A stretch of 64,000 nucleotides of DNA from positions 252,493,097 through 252,557,096 of the forward strand of contig JAYESD010000001.1 of the NCBI GenBank assembly GCA_036927565.1, given 5' to 3'. The stretch is from Tuctoria greenei. Its lineage: Eukaryota > Streptophyta > Magnoliopsida > Poales > Poaceae. This document shows, in pieces, positions 37,501 through 48,979 of the stretch. A program made the position numbers and the translations under genes. The notes below the pieces were generated by a model. That model worked only from the letters and a program-made list of their open reading frames with translations, searched no databases and was not told where the DNA came from. Within the stretch, counting starts at the first letter, position 1. Each line of letters opens with the position of its first letter.

Positions 37501-37973
37501 CTCAGGAAAAATTTGGATTGGATTTGGACAAAGTTAAGTACAAAGTTTAAATTTGAAGTCGACTCTAATTAGATTCTCAGTACGTGTCCAATAAATGGAA
37601 AATGTGCTTCAAAAATTTTGAAACTTTACCGGGAGTCTATTGGGAATATTAGAAGGTCATGGAAAAATTTACAGCCTTAGATTTGAATTCTTTTGAATAT
37701 CCCATTTTAGGGTTGGAATAATTCCTTTTTCTTTCTCTCCATTTTGTTTTCTTTTCTCCTTTAATTTTTCATTGAAAATATGAATACCTGGAAATTAAGG
37801 ATTTTACCCCTTAAGTTCCAAACACATTAGCAACCATGTTCTATATGTAAATTTTTAATAGGTTCCTATTTTTAGTGAACATTGGTTAACTCATATGGAT
37901 TTCCAAGTCCACTTTCAAAAATTTTAAGTTCGCATTTTTGCGTTTTTGTTCTTCCGAAAAGGGGGCTTTTACA
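34538..37973 (-). repeat. E2 left LTR, continuation (duplication unit 2) to its end
   Basis: Collinear with 26381-29733 and then continues past the duplicated part to the LTR end TTTTACA at 37973. Relative to the right LTR it lacks 15 bases after CATATGG (37898) and keeps about 1.17 kb (36190-37357) that the right LTR has lost. The 179- and 153-codon minus-strand frames in the GC-rich block are not considered genes. Confidence 0.85.
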
Positions 37974-38025
37974 ATCCTTCCCCCCTTAAAGGAATCTCAT
38001 CCCAACGAAGCTCCGATACCATTTA
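37974..38025 (-). other. E2 internal remnant: polypurine tract plus primer site
   Basis: Fifty-two bases, read on the minus strand: primer site TGGTATCGGAGC (38021-38010, initiator tRNA-Met type with one change) five bases inside one LTR, then GTTGGGATGAGATTCC, then the polypurine tract (AAGGGGGGAAGGAT) touching the other LTR. Compared with E4, the primer side (TCCCAACGAAGCTC) is joined to the tract side (AATCTCGTCCCG) at a shared TCCC. The whole coding interior is absent. Confidence 0.85.
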
Positions 38026-38918
38026 TGTGGGGAACGGAGTCCACACATCCGAGGATCTCATTGGGTGGTGCCGTGCGATGCGGCACCTAACAGCACACAC
38101 GAAAATGATACCAAAACATATAAAGTTTTCATTTCAGAATAATCAGAGTTTACAAAAGAGTGTACAACAAGGGTACATACGCAGCAGAAAATACATACTC
38201 ATAATCTTACATAACTAAGCAGGAGAGAAGACGTCCATGCCCTAGGAAGATTCTCACTAGCAACAAGAAGAACATTCAGCAGCGGCGTGGTTCACATGAT
38301 ATTTATCTCGACACCTCGAGTCTCATGTACAACCTGCACAGCAGAAATAAAACTAATACCCGCAAAAATCATTAAAGCGCAAAAGTGAGCATAAGGCTCA
38401 GCAAGACTTACCCGTCTCACTAGACATATGCAGCGTGAATACTAAACATAGGTAAGGAATAGCATAAATAGACTCGCCTATAAGTGGATCCTTATAATCA
38501 TGTTTTACGTAGCAAATGACATTCTTCAAGCACGGCACATTATGGTCTCCACAATCAAACAGGAAACGCTTTGTCGATGATATGACATGCTCAGAGCACA
38601 TAATGCTATTACAGCTAAAGTATGGGGAAATTGTAAACTTTAATTTTACTATCTCTAAATCATACAAGGTTGCAAAGCAATTATAATTGAATACAATATA
38701 ATTTGTTGGCTTCTTTAGTATTTACTACGTCACGACAGCGACGGACAAGTGGTACTCTATTACCGCGAGGGATGGTGATTGCAATCAGGACACACCCGGA
38801 CTGCACGACATGCACACCCACGTGGGAGACACATACGTGCTCTCCTCCCCGCGTCATACGTGGCCACCTTTCACCCAAGACCCCAATGTCGACAAACCTC
38901 TTCATCCCGAGCAAAAGG
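38026..38918 (-). repeat. E2 right LTR, first part
   Basis: Starts TGTGGGGAACGGAGTCCACA and matches 11643-12535. It is interrupted by E4 at GCAAAAGG (TSD AAAGG at 38914-38918) and continues at 54887. Confidence 0.88.
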
Positions 38919-41900
38919 TGTGGGGACCGGAATCCACACATCCGAGGATCTCATTGGGTGGTGTCGTGCGATGCGACACCCAACAGTTTACAAGAATAGA
39001 ACCAGAATAAAGTACAAGACCACGTCTTTTATTTAATACACAGCGGAAGTTTTCACAATACTAGCGGATGTAAAGAAATATATACATACCATAGCTACGC
39101 TCTCAGCACTAGCTATGCAAAAAGCAAAGTTTTCCATGCCAGGGATACTTTGCACTAGCAACACTCAAACTATGGCGGCGTGCAGGGTTCCCACTCGGCT
39201 GTACACCCTGGAGGGGGTGTTGCCTCATCGTCAAACCCATCCTCAAAAGGGTAACCTACAAAAACTCGTTAACTGCAAACGTGAGCTTAAGGCTCAGCAA
39301 GACTTAACCGTCTCACTAGACAGATGCACGAGGACACTAAACATAGGTAAGGAATAGCATAAATAACTCGCCTACAAGTGGATCCTTATAACCAAGTTTT
39401 AAGTAGCAAATGACATTCTCTGAGCACGGCACATCATGGGCTCCACAATCAAACAAGAAACGTTTTACCGATGATATGACATGCCCAAAGCACATAATGC
39501 TATTACAGCTAAAGTATGGGGAAATTGTAAATCTTTAGTTATACTATCTCTAAATCAAACAAAGTTGCAAGGTAATTATAATTCCATATCATATGACTTT
39601 CCTGATTTCTTTAGTATTTACTACGTCGCGACTGCGACAGACAAGTGGTACTCTATTACTGCGAGGGACAGTGATTGCAATCAGGACACACCCGGACAAC
39701 ATGACACATACGTCGTTTGGAAGTGTCAGCGAGCACACCTGTACCTACATAACACTTCAGTACTAGGCGTATATGACCACCTTTCACAAGAAACTCAAAG
39801 GCTGAGCCCGTCTCACCTCCGCAAACAGAAGGTCTCCGCACAGAACACCTCATGTGTCTGCCGACCGATTTACACCTTACTGTCCTCAACCCACCCCTAT
39901 CGATGGTGAGTTAATGGGTCTCAACACCCCAGTTATCAAGTTACATCAGTTTATTGGATTCCATATGTCCATTATATTGCCGGTACAATTCAAGCTTGTC
40001 CGAAGGGGCTGCATACGGACGGGCCTTAATCGACACAGGCAGGGCTATGCGACCGAGACTCAATTCTCGCCGCTTCCTATCCATTCCCTGCCCGGTCTCA
40101 ATTTCATTATATTAAACCATTTTCTTTTCAACCAATCCTGTGAGATACATCTCTCGCGAGTAGATTCCAACTACTCAACTTCTACCGGATTTCCTATGCA
40201 TTAGCAAAGCAGTTACTACAGGTCAAACTGTAACTCGTGCCAAATAAACCCTGGGATTTTTGGTCATGCATGTGGAGTGTCAATCACCCTATACGTAATG
40301 CACATATCAATACTTATGACGTAAGGTGATAAAGACTGTAAAAATTCTGTAAAGCTTTTAAATGCAAACCGGGGCTTGCCTTGTTGCAGGTCAGGTTCTG
40401 AGTTAAAAAATGGAAGGTTCTCTTCCAAGGCTTCTGGCTCCTCCTCGACTTCGGTCACTATACGATATGCAGATAACATGGATATATAAATGACTTTGAA
40501 ATTTATTTAGTTTAAGACCATAAATTAATTCATGGTGATCACTATATGACAGGGACCTTAATTGGCTTTGGAACTTCGATGGTAGATACTAGGGAATATG
40601 ATCAAAGCTCTTGCAAAGAACAGGAGATGATCATAGCAGATTGTGGTCTCCGAAAGTATGGCAAGCAAATCAACTTCCAAAAATTTCCGAGAGGAAACTG
40701 TAGCTTGAACCTAGCTAACAGTTGATAATCAAGATGGAGGGAGTGGTTCTGGTCTTAGCAAAATTTGTTTCATAATTTTCTAAGCTGTGGGGAAGGAGTT
40801 ACTGTATTTCTAATTCGGCAAGAATTTCTGGATTTACTTTATAATTGAGTTTCTAGACATTAAATCAATATTTGGTTTGTAACTGATTTAGGACAAGTAT
40901 AGTAGGTTAATTAAATCCAAGATTTTAACAGGAGCTAGGGTATGACTAAAGGAAGACTCAGTAAAATTTTGGGACCTAATAAAGCAACCTAATAGCTGTG
41001 AAAATTCAATAACTGAAAAAGGAAATTGAATTATACAGAGAGTTAAACAGGTGCTATGGCTCCCAAATTTTGTCTGATAATCAAGAATAGGACAATAAAT
41101 TTTATGTGAATTTTGGGGATTTTTCCTGTGGATATCTTGTCCGGAAAAATTTCATTTGCATTAGGAAAGATTATTTTCTACAGAATTTAACTCTGAGTTT
41201 CACAGAACCTAATTGGTATTGACAGAAACTAGAGCTCAGGAGCTTCCGAACAAAATTTGTTTGAAGAATTTTGGAGTATCCTACAGAAAGTTATGGATTT
41301 TCTAAGTTGGAGCCTAATCTGGAATAATTTCCTAATTTGATTTAACTCGTGGGCCCCACTGTTTTAAAATGAACCAATAGTATTTAAACCACACGGGGGC
41401 CACAGAGTTCCACCGCGTAGCCACAGCAAATCCGTGGCCACACCCGATCCGACGGGATTTACCGCCGCTGACACGCGGGACCCGCCGCGTCGTCTTCTAC
41501 CTCCCGACGCGGGCGGCGCGCGGGGCTCCCGCGGCGGTGCTCTCCGGCGAGCCTCGCCGCCGGCCAATCCAACGCACCAGATTCGCGGAAACTTGCCGCC
41601 TGGGGGTTTTTGGGGTCTCTGAGCACGATGGTGAGGTCAGTGGGTCTTGAAGCTCGCCGGAAAAGGTCGTGCGACGGCGGTGGCGGCGATGAGCGCTCGG
41701 GCAACATAGAGCTCTCTATAGAGTAGCTCAAATCACTCGGGAATTGCTTCAAAACCTTTCTGGGATGATGGAGTTCAAGGATATGGGCGCAGAAGGGGAG
41801 TGAGTTGCCGGGAATCATGAGTTCGACGGTGAACCGAGGTTTTCTCACCGGCGGCGAGCAAAACTCGAAATTCAGAGCCGTTGCTTGATGATCCTTAAAG

Positions 41901-42954
41901 GTTTTTGTTCACACAGGAGCGCTAGGGCCTATAGACACTATCTCTAAGTAATTGCAAAGGATGATTGCTTGCCGAAAAGGAATTTGACATGAAATCATAG
42001 CTAGCTATCTACCCTCGGCCATAGAGGAAACGAACAATAACTCGCTCAGGCTTCAACGATAAGGGAAACGGTTTGTACCATGAGCTAGAGTTTGATCAGG
42101 CGCACCTTTTTGCTCTTTGGAGCTAGGCTTGAAACGGCGCGGAACGGCGGCACGCCGCGGAGCAGTGGCGAGCGGCGGCGATGGCGCGCGGCGGAAGAAT
42201 AGTGGCGAGGCAGTGGAGCTGTGATCGGGGATGAGGATTAAAGGGGGCTTCGGCCGGCCTTTTATAGGGCCGCGGCGAGCAGGCAGGCAGCTCGCTGGAG
42301 CTGCATGCGCGCGCGCGGTGTCGAGCGGGGGCGCGGCGGTGCAGAGGTGTCGGGGTTGAGCTGATCCGTTTAAAAAGGGTAGCTGACATGTGGGGCCCAC
42401 TGTCCAGTGATTCTCCCCACAGTTCAGTTACTAATTCATTTAAAAATAGAAGATCAACTCCAAAAATCATGAAATTTTGTGGAGATTGCAAATGAATTAT
42501 TCTGAACACAATGGTGAACTCAATTCTTATGTTTAAAGAAGTTGGGGAAGAATTAAAAATTCAGATTTGAATTTGATTCAAATTTGCCAAGCACCTCAAT
42601 AAAAATAGTAGATGAGTTTCTAAAATCTTGAAACTTTGTAAGCATGCTATTGAGGAATTTAGGAGCTCATGGAAAAATTTAGAGCCCTTAATTTGAATAT
42701 TTGGTTTAGAGCTTATTAGGGCTTCATTGTGCATTGCTTACTAATCCTTATCCAAAAATTCTTATTCTTAAAAGGTGAATAGAATATAATTTGGATTCAT
42801 GGTGAAGTCTAATACCCATGATAAAAGAATCTAACAAAGAGTGCAAGAAAAGTTTTGGATGGCATAGTTCATGTGTACCATTATATTGGAGATCCAAAAT
42901 AGTTGATCACAAAACCCATATGAACTTAACATGCCATAAAAGTGGGGTTTTACA
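38919..42954 (-). repeat. E4 3' LTR
   Basis: 4036 bp, plus-strand form TGTGGGGACC...GGTTTTACA. It contains two GC-rich blocks (41390-41640 and 42110-42370). The 142-codon frame at 39481-39909 recurs in the other LTR simply because LTRs are copies. Confidence 0.95.
42259..42268 (-). promoter_or_regulatory. TATA box in E4 3' LTR
   Basis: CTATAAAAGG on the minus strand, in the sense direction of E4. Same site at 54185-54194 in the 5' LTR, where it would drive the element. Confidence 0.65.
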
Positions 42955-42971
42955 TTCCTCCCCCCTTAAAA
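42955..42971 (-). promoter_or_regulatory. E4 polypurine tract
   Basis: TTTTAAGGGGGGAGGAA on the minus strand, directly abutting the 3' LTR. Confidence 0.85.
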
Positions 42972-43015
42972 GAATCTCGTCCCGAGATTACAAAAGAAGG
43001 TAAAGGAAAAAGGAT

Positions 43016-46000
43016 CTATCGAACATATGCCGCTAACAAGTCCGGATAGTTCGTTCTAAGATACTCCTCGCTTTCCCATGTGGCCTCTTCGGCACTGTGG
43101 TTGCTCCACAAGATCTTGTAGAAACGCAAGGTGCGGCTTCTTGTGGTGCGAGCCTTTTCATCGATGATCTGAGTCGGATGCTCGGAATAAGTGAGATCTG
43201 GTTGGAGAGCTTCCAAATCCTCTATGCGGATATCAGCTGGAGTCTTAAGGCATTTCCGCAATTGGGAAATGTGGAACACATTGTGGACTCCGGAAAGTGA
43301 CGTTGGTAACTCCAATTGATATGCCACAGGTCCGCATCTTTCGATTATTGCGAATGGCCCAATAAAGCGGGGAGCTAGCTTCCCTTTTACCCCGAAGCGA
43401 TGGATACCCTTCATAGGGGATACCCGGAGATAAACTTGATCTCCAACTTCGAAGTGAAGAGGTCGACGTCGTTTGTCCGCGTAGCTCTTCTGATGAGACT
43501 GAGCAGCTTTGAGATTCGCCTGAATAGTGCGAACTCGATCCTCGGCTTCATTTACTAAGTCGATGCCGTATACTGCCCGTTCACCTGATTCGCACCAGTT
43601 TAAGGGTGTGCGACACTTGCGGCCATAAAGAGCTTCATATGGCACCATCTGGATGCTAGCCTGGTAACCGTTGTTGTACGAAAATTCTGCCAATGGTAGA
43701 TGGTCATCCCAATTCTTACCATGGTGGATGGCACAGGCACGAAGCATGTCCTCAACACTTGATTCACCCGCTCAGTTTGTCCATCAGTCTGAGGATGATA
43801 GGCCGAGCTCCTAATTAACTTGGTCCCCAGTGCAGCGTGGAGATGCTCCCAGAATCGCGAAACAAATACAGCCCCACGATCTGAGACGATGGTGCGGGGT
43901 ATTCCGTGGAGACACACGATTCTGGCAATATATAATTCCACGTACTTTGACGACCGATAGTTGGTATTGACGGGAATGAAGTGTGCTGTCTTAGTTAGTC
44001 GGTCAACGATCACCCAAATTGAGTCGTGCTTATGGAGAGTGGGAGGCAACCCAACAATGAAATCCATGCTGATATCCTCCCATTTCCAAGCTGGTATGCT
44101 TAAAGGTTGAAGCTGTCCTGCTGCTTTCATATGGTCGGCCTTCACTCGCCGGCACGTATCACACTCGGATACATATTTAGCTACTTCCCGCTTCATCCGA
44201 GTCCACCAGAACTTCTTTCTTAAATCTTGGTACATTTTGTTACTTCCCGGATGAATGGAATACTTGGATAAATGAGCTTCATCCAGTATCTTCCTCCGAA
44301 GTTCCATGTTTCGGGGTACCACTATACGGTCGTTAAACCAGAGGGTACCTTCATCGTCACTTCGGAAGCATTTCATCTCCCCCTTCTTTATTCTTTGGTG
44401 AATATGTGACATCCCCTTGTCCGCCTTCTGAGCTGCCATAATATCCTCCCTGATGGTAGGAATGAGAGCGAGATTGTAGAGCGCCCCATATGGAACCAAG
44501 TAGAGACTCAGTTCTTCTTTTCCCTCCCTCGAGGTAATGGAAATATTGTTGATATGGGACTTGCGGCTCAGAGCGTCTGCGACTACGTTCGCCTTGCCTG
44601 GATGGTAGTGGATCTCAATCTCATAATCCTTGATCAATTCTAACCATCGCCTTTGTCGCATATTCAAATCCTTCTGGGTGAAGATGTATTTCAAACTTTT
44701 GTGATCAGTGTAGAGGTGTACTAAATTACCCAGTAGATAATGCCTCCACATCTTCAATGCTAGCACCACAGCAGCCAGTTCAAGATCATGAGTCGGGTAG
44801 TGCTGCTCGTGGTTCCGAAGCTGTCGCGATCCATACGCGATCACTCTTCGCTCTTGCATTAACACACAACCTAAACCAATCCCAGATGCATCGCAATAGA
44901 CATCAAATGCTTTGGTAGTGTCTGGTTGGGCTAAAACTGGTGCCGTTGTAAGGTGTTTCACCAATGCTTTGAAACCTGCCTCACATGCCTCAGTCCATAC
45001 ATATTTTTGTCCTTTCTTCAGAAGTTCTGTCATTGGTTTAGCTATTTTGGAGAAACTGGGTATAAACCTCCGGTAATATCCTGCTAAACCCAGGAAACTT
45101 CGGACTTCATGTACAGACTTTGGAGACTCCCATTTGAGGACTTGCTTGATCTTGCTTGGATCAACTGCAATACCTTCTGCTGAAATGATGTGCCCTAAAA
45201 ATGGCACCTGGTTGATCCAGAATTCACACTTGCTGAACTTAGCATACAACTGATGGTCCCGTAATCGCTGAAGCACAATATGCAAGTGTTTAGCATGTTC
45301 TTCTTCGGATTTTGAATACACAAGTATGTCGTCAATGAAGACCACGACGAACTTGTCCAATTCCGGCATGAACACTGAGTTCATGAGATACATGAAATGA
45401 GCCGGGGCGTTGGTTAATCCGAAGGACATAACCAGATACTCATACAGTCCATACCTTGTTGAGAATGCTGTCTTGGATATATCTTCTGGTCGGATTCTAA
45501 TTTGATGATAACCAGAACGAAGATCCATCTTCGAAAACACTTTAGCACCCACTAATTGATCGAAAAGAATATCAATGCGCGGTAGTGGATACTTGTTCTT
45601 GATGGTGACAGCATTAAGTGGACGATAGTCTACACACAGCCTCAAGGTCTTATCTTTCTTTTCTACAAACAGTGCAGAACAACCCCATGGTGATGAACTT
45701 GGACAAATAAAACCTTTGCTCTCAAGTTCAGTTAATTGTTCCTTCAGTTCTGCAAGTTCCTTAGGTGCCATCTTGTAGGGTGGTCTTGAAATTGGCACTG
45801 TTCCTGGTGCAAGTTCAATCTTGAACTCTATCTCTCTCTCTGGGGGCATACCAGGAAGATCTTCAGGAAATACGTCGGAGTATTCACATACTACTGGAAT
45901 ATCCTCTAGTTCCATAACCTCGGTATTGAGAATAGATGGTTCTAATGGAATGATGTTCTTAAGATTGAGAACTTGGGGTCGATGGAGTGGAGAGTTTAGA

Positions 46001-46083
46001 TAAATCTTTCTAGGAATGATATCAAGAATAGCACCATGGTACAGCAACCATGCCATACCTAAGATGATATCAAGCTTTTGATG
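43016..46083 (-). pseudogene. E4 pol: RT, RNase H, integrase, chromodomain-like tail
   Basis: Frame 46056 down to 43600 (818 codons) carries the end of the protease-RT linker, reverse transcriptase (LCVDYRPLNAVTIKNKYPLP near 45630, FIDDILVYSKS near 45330), RNase H (YCDASGIGLGCVLMQ near 44890, YTDHKSLKYIF near 44705, intact), the integrase HHCC finger (HPGSNKM near 44250, CDTCRRVKADH near 44150) and the DDE core (SMDFIVGLP, VSDRGAVF, QTDGQTERVN). A one-base frameshift near 43755, just after the last catalytic motif, moves translation into the frame 43747 down to 43016. That frame holds the C-terminal integrase domain and a chromodomain-like end (YKILWSNHSAEEATWESEEY). Catalytic residues all look intact. 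It reads on from gag through a single stop at 46084. The damage is slight, in keeping with the near-identical LTRs. Confidence 0.92.
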
Positions 46084-47538
46084 CTATAATATCAGAAACG
46101 AAGTAAGATATATGGTCCCATCTAGGTTAAGTGGGATTCCAGGAACCAATTTATTTGTTACCGTTTTCCCGGCTGGAGTGTTAATCACATATGGGGTTTT
46201 TGTGGAGATAACAGGCAATTGACTTTTAACGACAAAAGATTTACTAATGACATTGTGTGAAGCTCCGGAGTCAAAGAGTATGACTACGGGTTGATCGAAG
46301 ATAGAGAACGTACCCGTGAGCACGGGTGCGCCTTCTGGAACATCCTCGATGGCGAGGTGGTGGATGTTGCCGGGTCTGGTGGCTAGCTTCTTGGGCGGGT
46401 TGCGGGGTTGGTTGGCCCCCTGGTAAGATGATTGCCCTCCACCTTGTCGATTCTGCGGACAATCCTTGGCGAAGTGCCCCGTACGTCCACACGTGAAACA
46501 CGTGTACGGGGTTTGGCCAATACGAAGGGGAGGACGGAATCCCGGTGCACGTGGTGGAGGTGGAAGTGCACGTGGAACCATCCCCTGTTGTTGCTGCGGC
46601 CGAAATCCGCCGTTGTTGAACTGACGACCACGGAACATTGGTGGTCGCGATGGCGGCTGCCACCTCTGGCCGGATGGTGATCGATACACCATACGGTACT
46701 TCTGAGGAGTACCACCTCCGCTGCTCTGTGGAGCACCCCTCTTCTTTTTATCGGAGGACAGCTCGCGCGTAGCGTCCTCCTGCATGATAGCGGCATTGAC
46801 TATGTCGTTGAAGTTGCCGCGGTTGAACAGGACAAGCTTGTCCTTCAACTTGGGGTTCAAACCCCGGTAGAAACATTCCCGCTTCCGATCTTCGGTATTC
46901 ACTTGGTCCTGAGCATATTGGGCCAAGTGGTTGAATGATTTGGAGTATTCGTATGCACTCCTTCCTCCTTGCCTTAGCTCCAAGAACTCTTGAAGCTTCC
47001 TCCTCATAATCCCGGGAGGGATGTGGTAGGCGCGAAATGCCTCCCGGAATTCGGTCCAGCTTACAACATGGCCTGCGGGGCGTGCGGCAAGGTAATTGGC
47101 CCACCACGCACCGGCAGACCCCTGCAGTTGTTGCGCTGCAAACAATGTCTTCTGCTGTTCGGTTACCGCGAGTAAACCGAACTTTCCTTCAATGGTGCGG
47201 AGCCAGTTATCCGCGTCCAACGGTTCATCGGCTTCTCTGAATACCGGTGGGTGTGTCGATGAGAAATCAGAGTAGGAACTCTGAAATTGCTGACGCGGTC
47301 CATCATCCTGTCGTCCCCCTTGACGGGACGAGTGCTGCACCAACGTCCGCAGTAACTCGGTTTGCTCGTCGCGCGAGCCGAGCACTGCAGCGAGAACCTC
47401 CGCGAGACTCCTGGGGAGTGTGGTTGGAGGTGGTGGAGGTGGTTGCGTCTGAGGCGTATTCTGACCCAGGGGTGGTGTGTCATCCCCCTGTCCTCCACTA
47501 GATCCTCCCACCTCTGAGGCTGTACGAGTACGCACCAT
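46084..47538 (-). pseudogene. E4 gag-protease
   Basis: Start chosen at the ATG at 47538 (MVRTRTASEVGGSSGG); the open frame extends 14 codons further upstream without another ATG. The Pro-rich N-terminus is followed by the gag domain (WLRTIEGKFGLLAVTEQQK near 47195, WWANYLAARPAGHVVSW near 47085), a CCHC knuckle (CFTCGRTGHFAKDC, about 46505-46464) and the aspartic protease (LFDSGASHNVISKSF, about 46280). The frame ends at TAG 46084-46086, and the very next codons (HQKLDIILGMAWLL) continue the protease-RT junction in the same frame. The stop therefore splits an otherwise continuous Gag-Pol. Capsid and protease domains have no other visible lesion. Confidence 0.92.
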
Positions 47539-47580
47539 ACTGCAATATAATGAATAACACGGTAAGTCCCATTGCCTCAA

Positions 47581-47908
47581 GTTTGTCCTCCCTTAGAAAT
47601 GCGGTAGACAATAATAGACGAAGCATAACATTTACATATATTGATAAAGCACAAACTTTATACAAAATATATCATCTCAAGACCAAGTTTACAGTAGTAA
47701 ACCCAAAATGATGGATTCCCTTTATGGAAATACATCTCTACCATACTTGGCCTTCCTGACATGTCATACTCATCTCATTAGCTAGACACCACAACCATTA
47801 CTCTTAATATGACACAAACATGGTCACAAAAGAGAAACACTAGCAACCATTTAACTATATGCCGCCCGGTGTTGGCGGAAGTGCTACCACATCTAACTTC
47901 AATACGCT
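47581..47908 (-). other. E4 spacer between accessory ORF and gag
   Basis: AT-rich non-coding stretch of about 330 bp. No motif was recognised; it may hold the gag leader. Confidence 0.5.
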
Positions 47909-48874
47909 CTACTCGACGTATTCAAGTTCCTCTGGGTCTTCTTCTTCTTCTTCATCTTCAGGGTTAGGCACCTCTGATACGGGTGCTGGAGTAGAAGTTG
48001 ATACATCGTTCAACATCAACGTCTTCTTGGCAGCCATAGCTTGCCAATCTGCCTGTCTCATAAACATCCCCCAGGCCTCATTCTCTTGCTGAGCCTGTTC
48101 ACAGCTGGTCTTCCAGCTCTGAGCCTCTACTCTGGACTGATCCCTGTCTGCAGTCACCACGTTCAACTGTGTGTCCCGTTGGTGCCCATAAAGTAGGCTT
48201 GCCTACAGATCAATATCTCTCTCTAGAGTCTCCTGGCGAGACGCGGCCAAATCCATAACAGCGTCATGCCATTGATTCTCCCTAAGGTTCAAACGATGAT
48301 TAAGAGGAGCCATCATATCCCTAAGTCCGTCATTTGCCCACTCAAAGTGGTTTGCTCGCTTCATGGCTTGCTTCAGATTGTTTGTCAATTCTTTTATGCA
48401 TGTCCTTTGATTACCCTTCTCGCGATGTGAGGCTGCTGCATACATCGCTAAGGCTGTTGCGGATGTTTCGCCATGCTCTCCCACCTCCGCAAGCAAGCGG
48501 GTTGCCCAGGCTTCAGAAGCCCTGCCGTTGACTGGAAAGAACTCATACGGAGTACCCACCAGATGACGGTAATGGAGTTTGCAAAACCTCCCTATGGCAA
48601 CACTTGCGGCGTAGCTCCATGTTTCTTCTAATATCAACCCTTTGATCTTGATGGAGTATGGAGCCCATCCGAGGTGCGGTGGACCGGCAGGCACATCGAC
48701 GTAGATGGTGCAACTCCACATACCGCCCTCCTGGAACTTCTTGCCCCAATAGCTAGGTAACACCAAATAGCCAAACTCGCCGAGCAACCGTGCAAACACG
48801 TCCGGAAAACCGGCGTGCCCGGTGCATGTTGAGAACACCCATCCATTAGGCAACTGAATTCTTGGTGCTGCCAT
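47909..48874 (-). pseudogene. E4 accessory ORF upstream of gag (sense strand, unknown function)
   Basis: Open frame in the same direction as gag, between leader and gag. The first ATG is 48874 (MAAPRIQLPNGWVFS). It is preceded by a pyrimidine-containing stretch ending CCACAG, which looks like a splice acceptor; the frame is open upstream to 49057 without an ATG. A single TAG at 48203-48205 divides it into parts of about 223 and 97 codons in the same frame. The N-terminal 85 residues show a helix, three strands and a helix (FPDVFARLLGEFGY; MWSCTIYVDVP; PYSIKIKGL; WSYAASVAIGRFCKLH), a dsRNA-binding-domain-like pattern. Then come helical, Gln/Glu-rich segments and an acidic tail (EDEEEEEDPEELEYVE). 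I do not recognise a named family, and function is unknown. The dsRBD idea is inference from pattern only. Confidence 0.65.
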
Positions 48875-48979
48875 CTGTGGACAAATATACCCGAATATCA
48901 ATACACCGTTTAAGTATTCGACCCAATCACTGGTGATGTGGGATAAAAAGAAATATCCATAATCAATTGGTTCAGTCAA

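Larger units (their letters stand above)
29734..37898. repeat. Second copy of an 8.16-kb tandem segmental duplication
   Basis: 29734 onward repeats 21577 onward base for base apart from scattered differences: antisense ORF, E3 LTR, GACAC, then E2 LTR, up to the CATATGG at 37891-37898. The first unit is 21577-29733. The offset is 8157 at the start and 8167 at the end. The junction joins E2 LTR sequence (GGTTCA) to the middle of the E3 spacer (CAAGCGCCCGG), two unrelated sequences sharing only CA. Confidence 0.92.

Noticed and set aside
39481..39909. 142-codon frame conserved at 51408-51836
   Set aside because: Both copies are in the two E4 LTRs. Conservation reflects LTR identity, and the frame runs antisense to the element.
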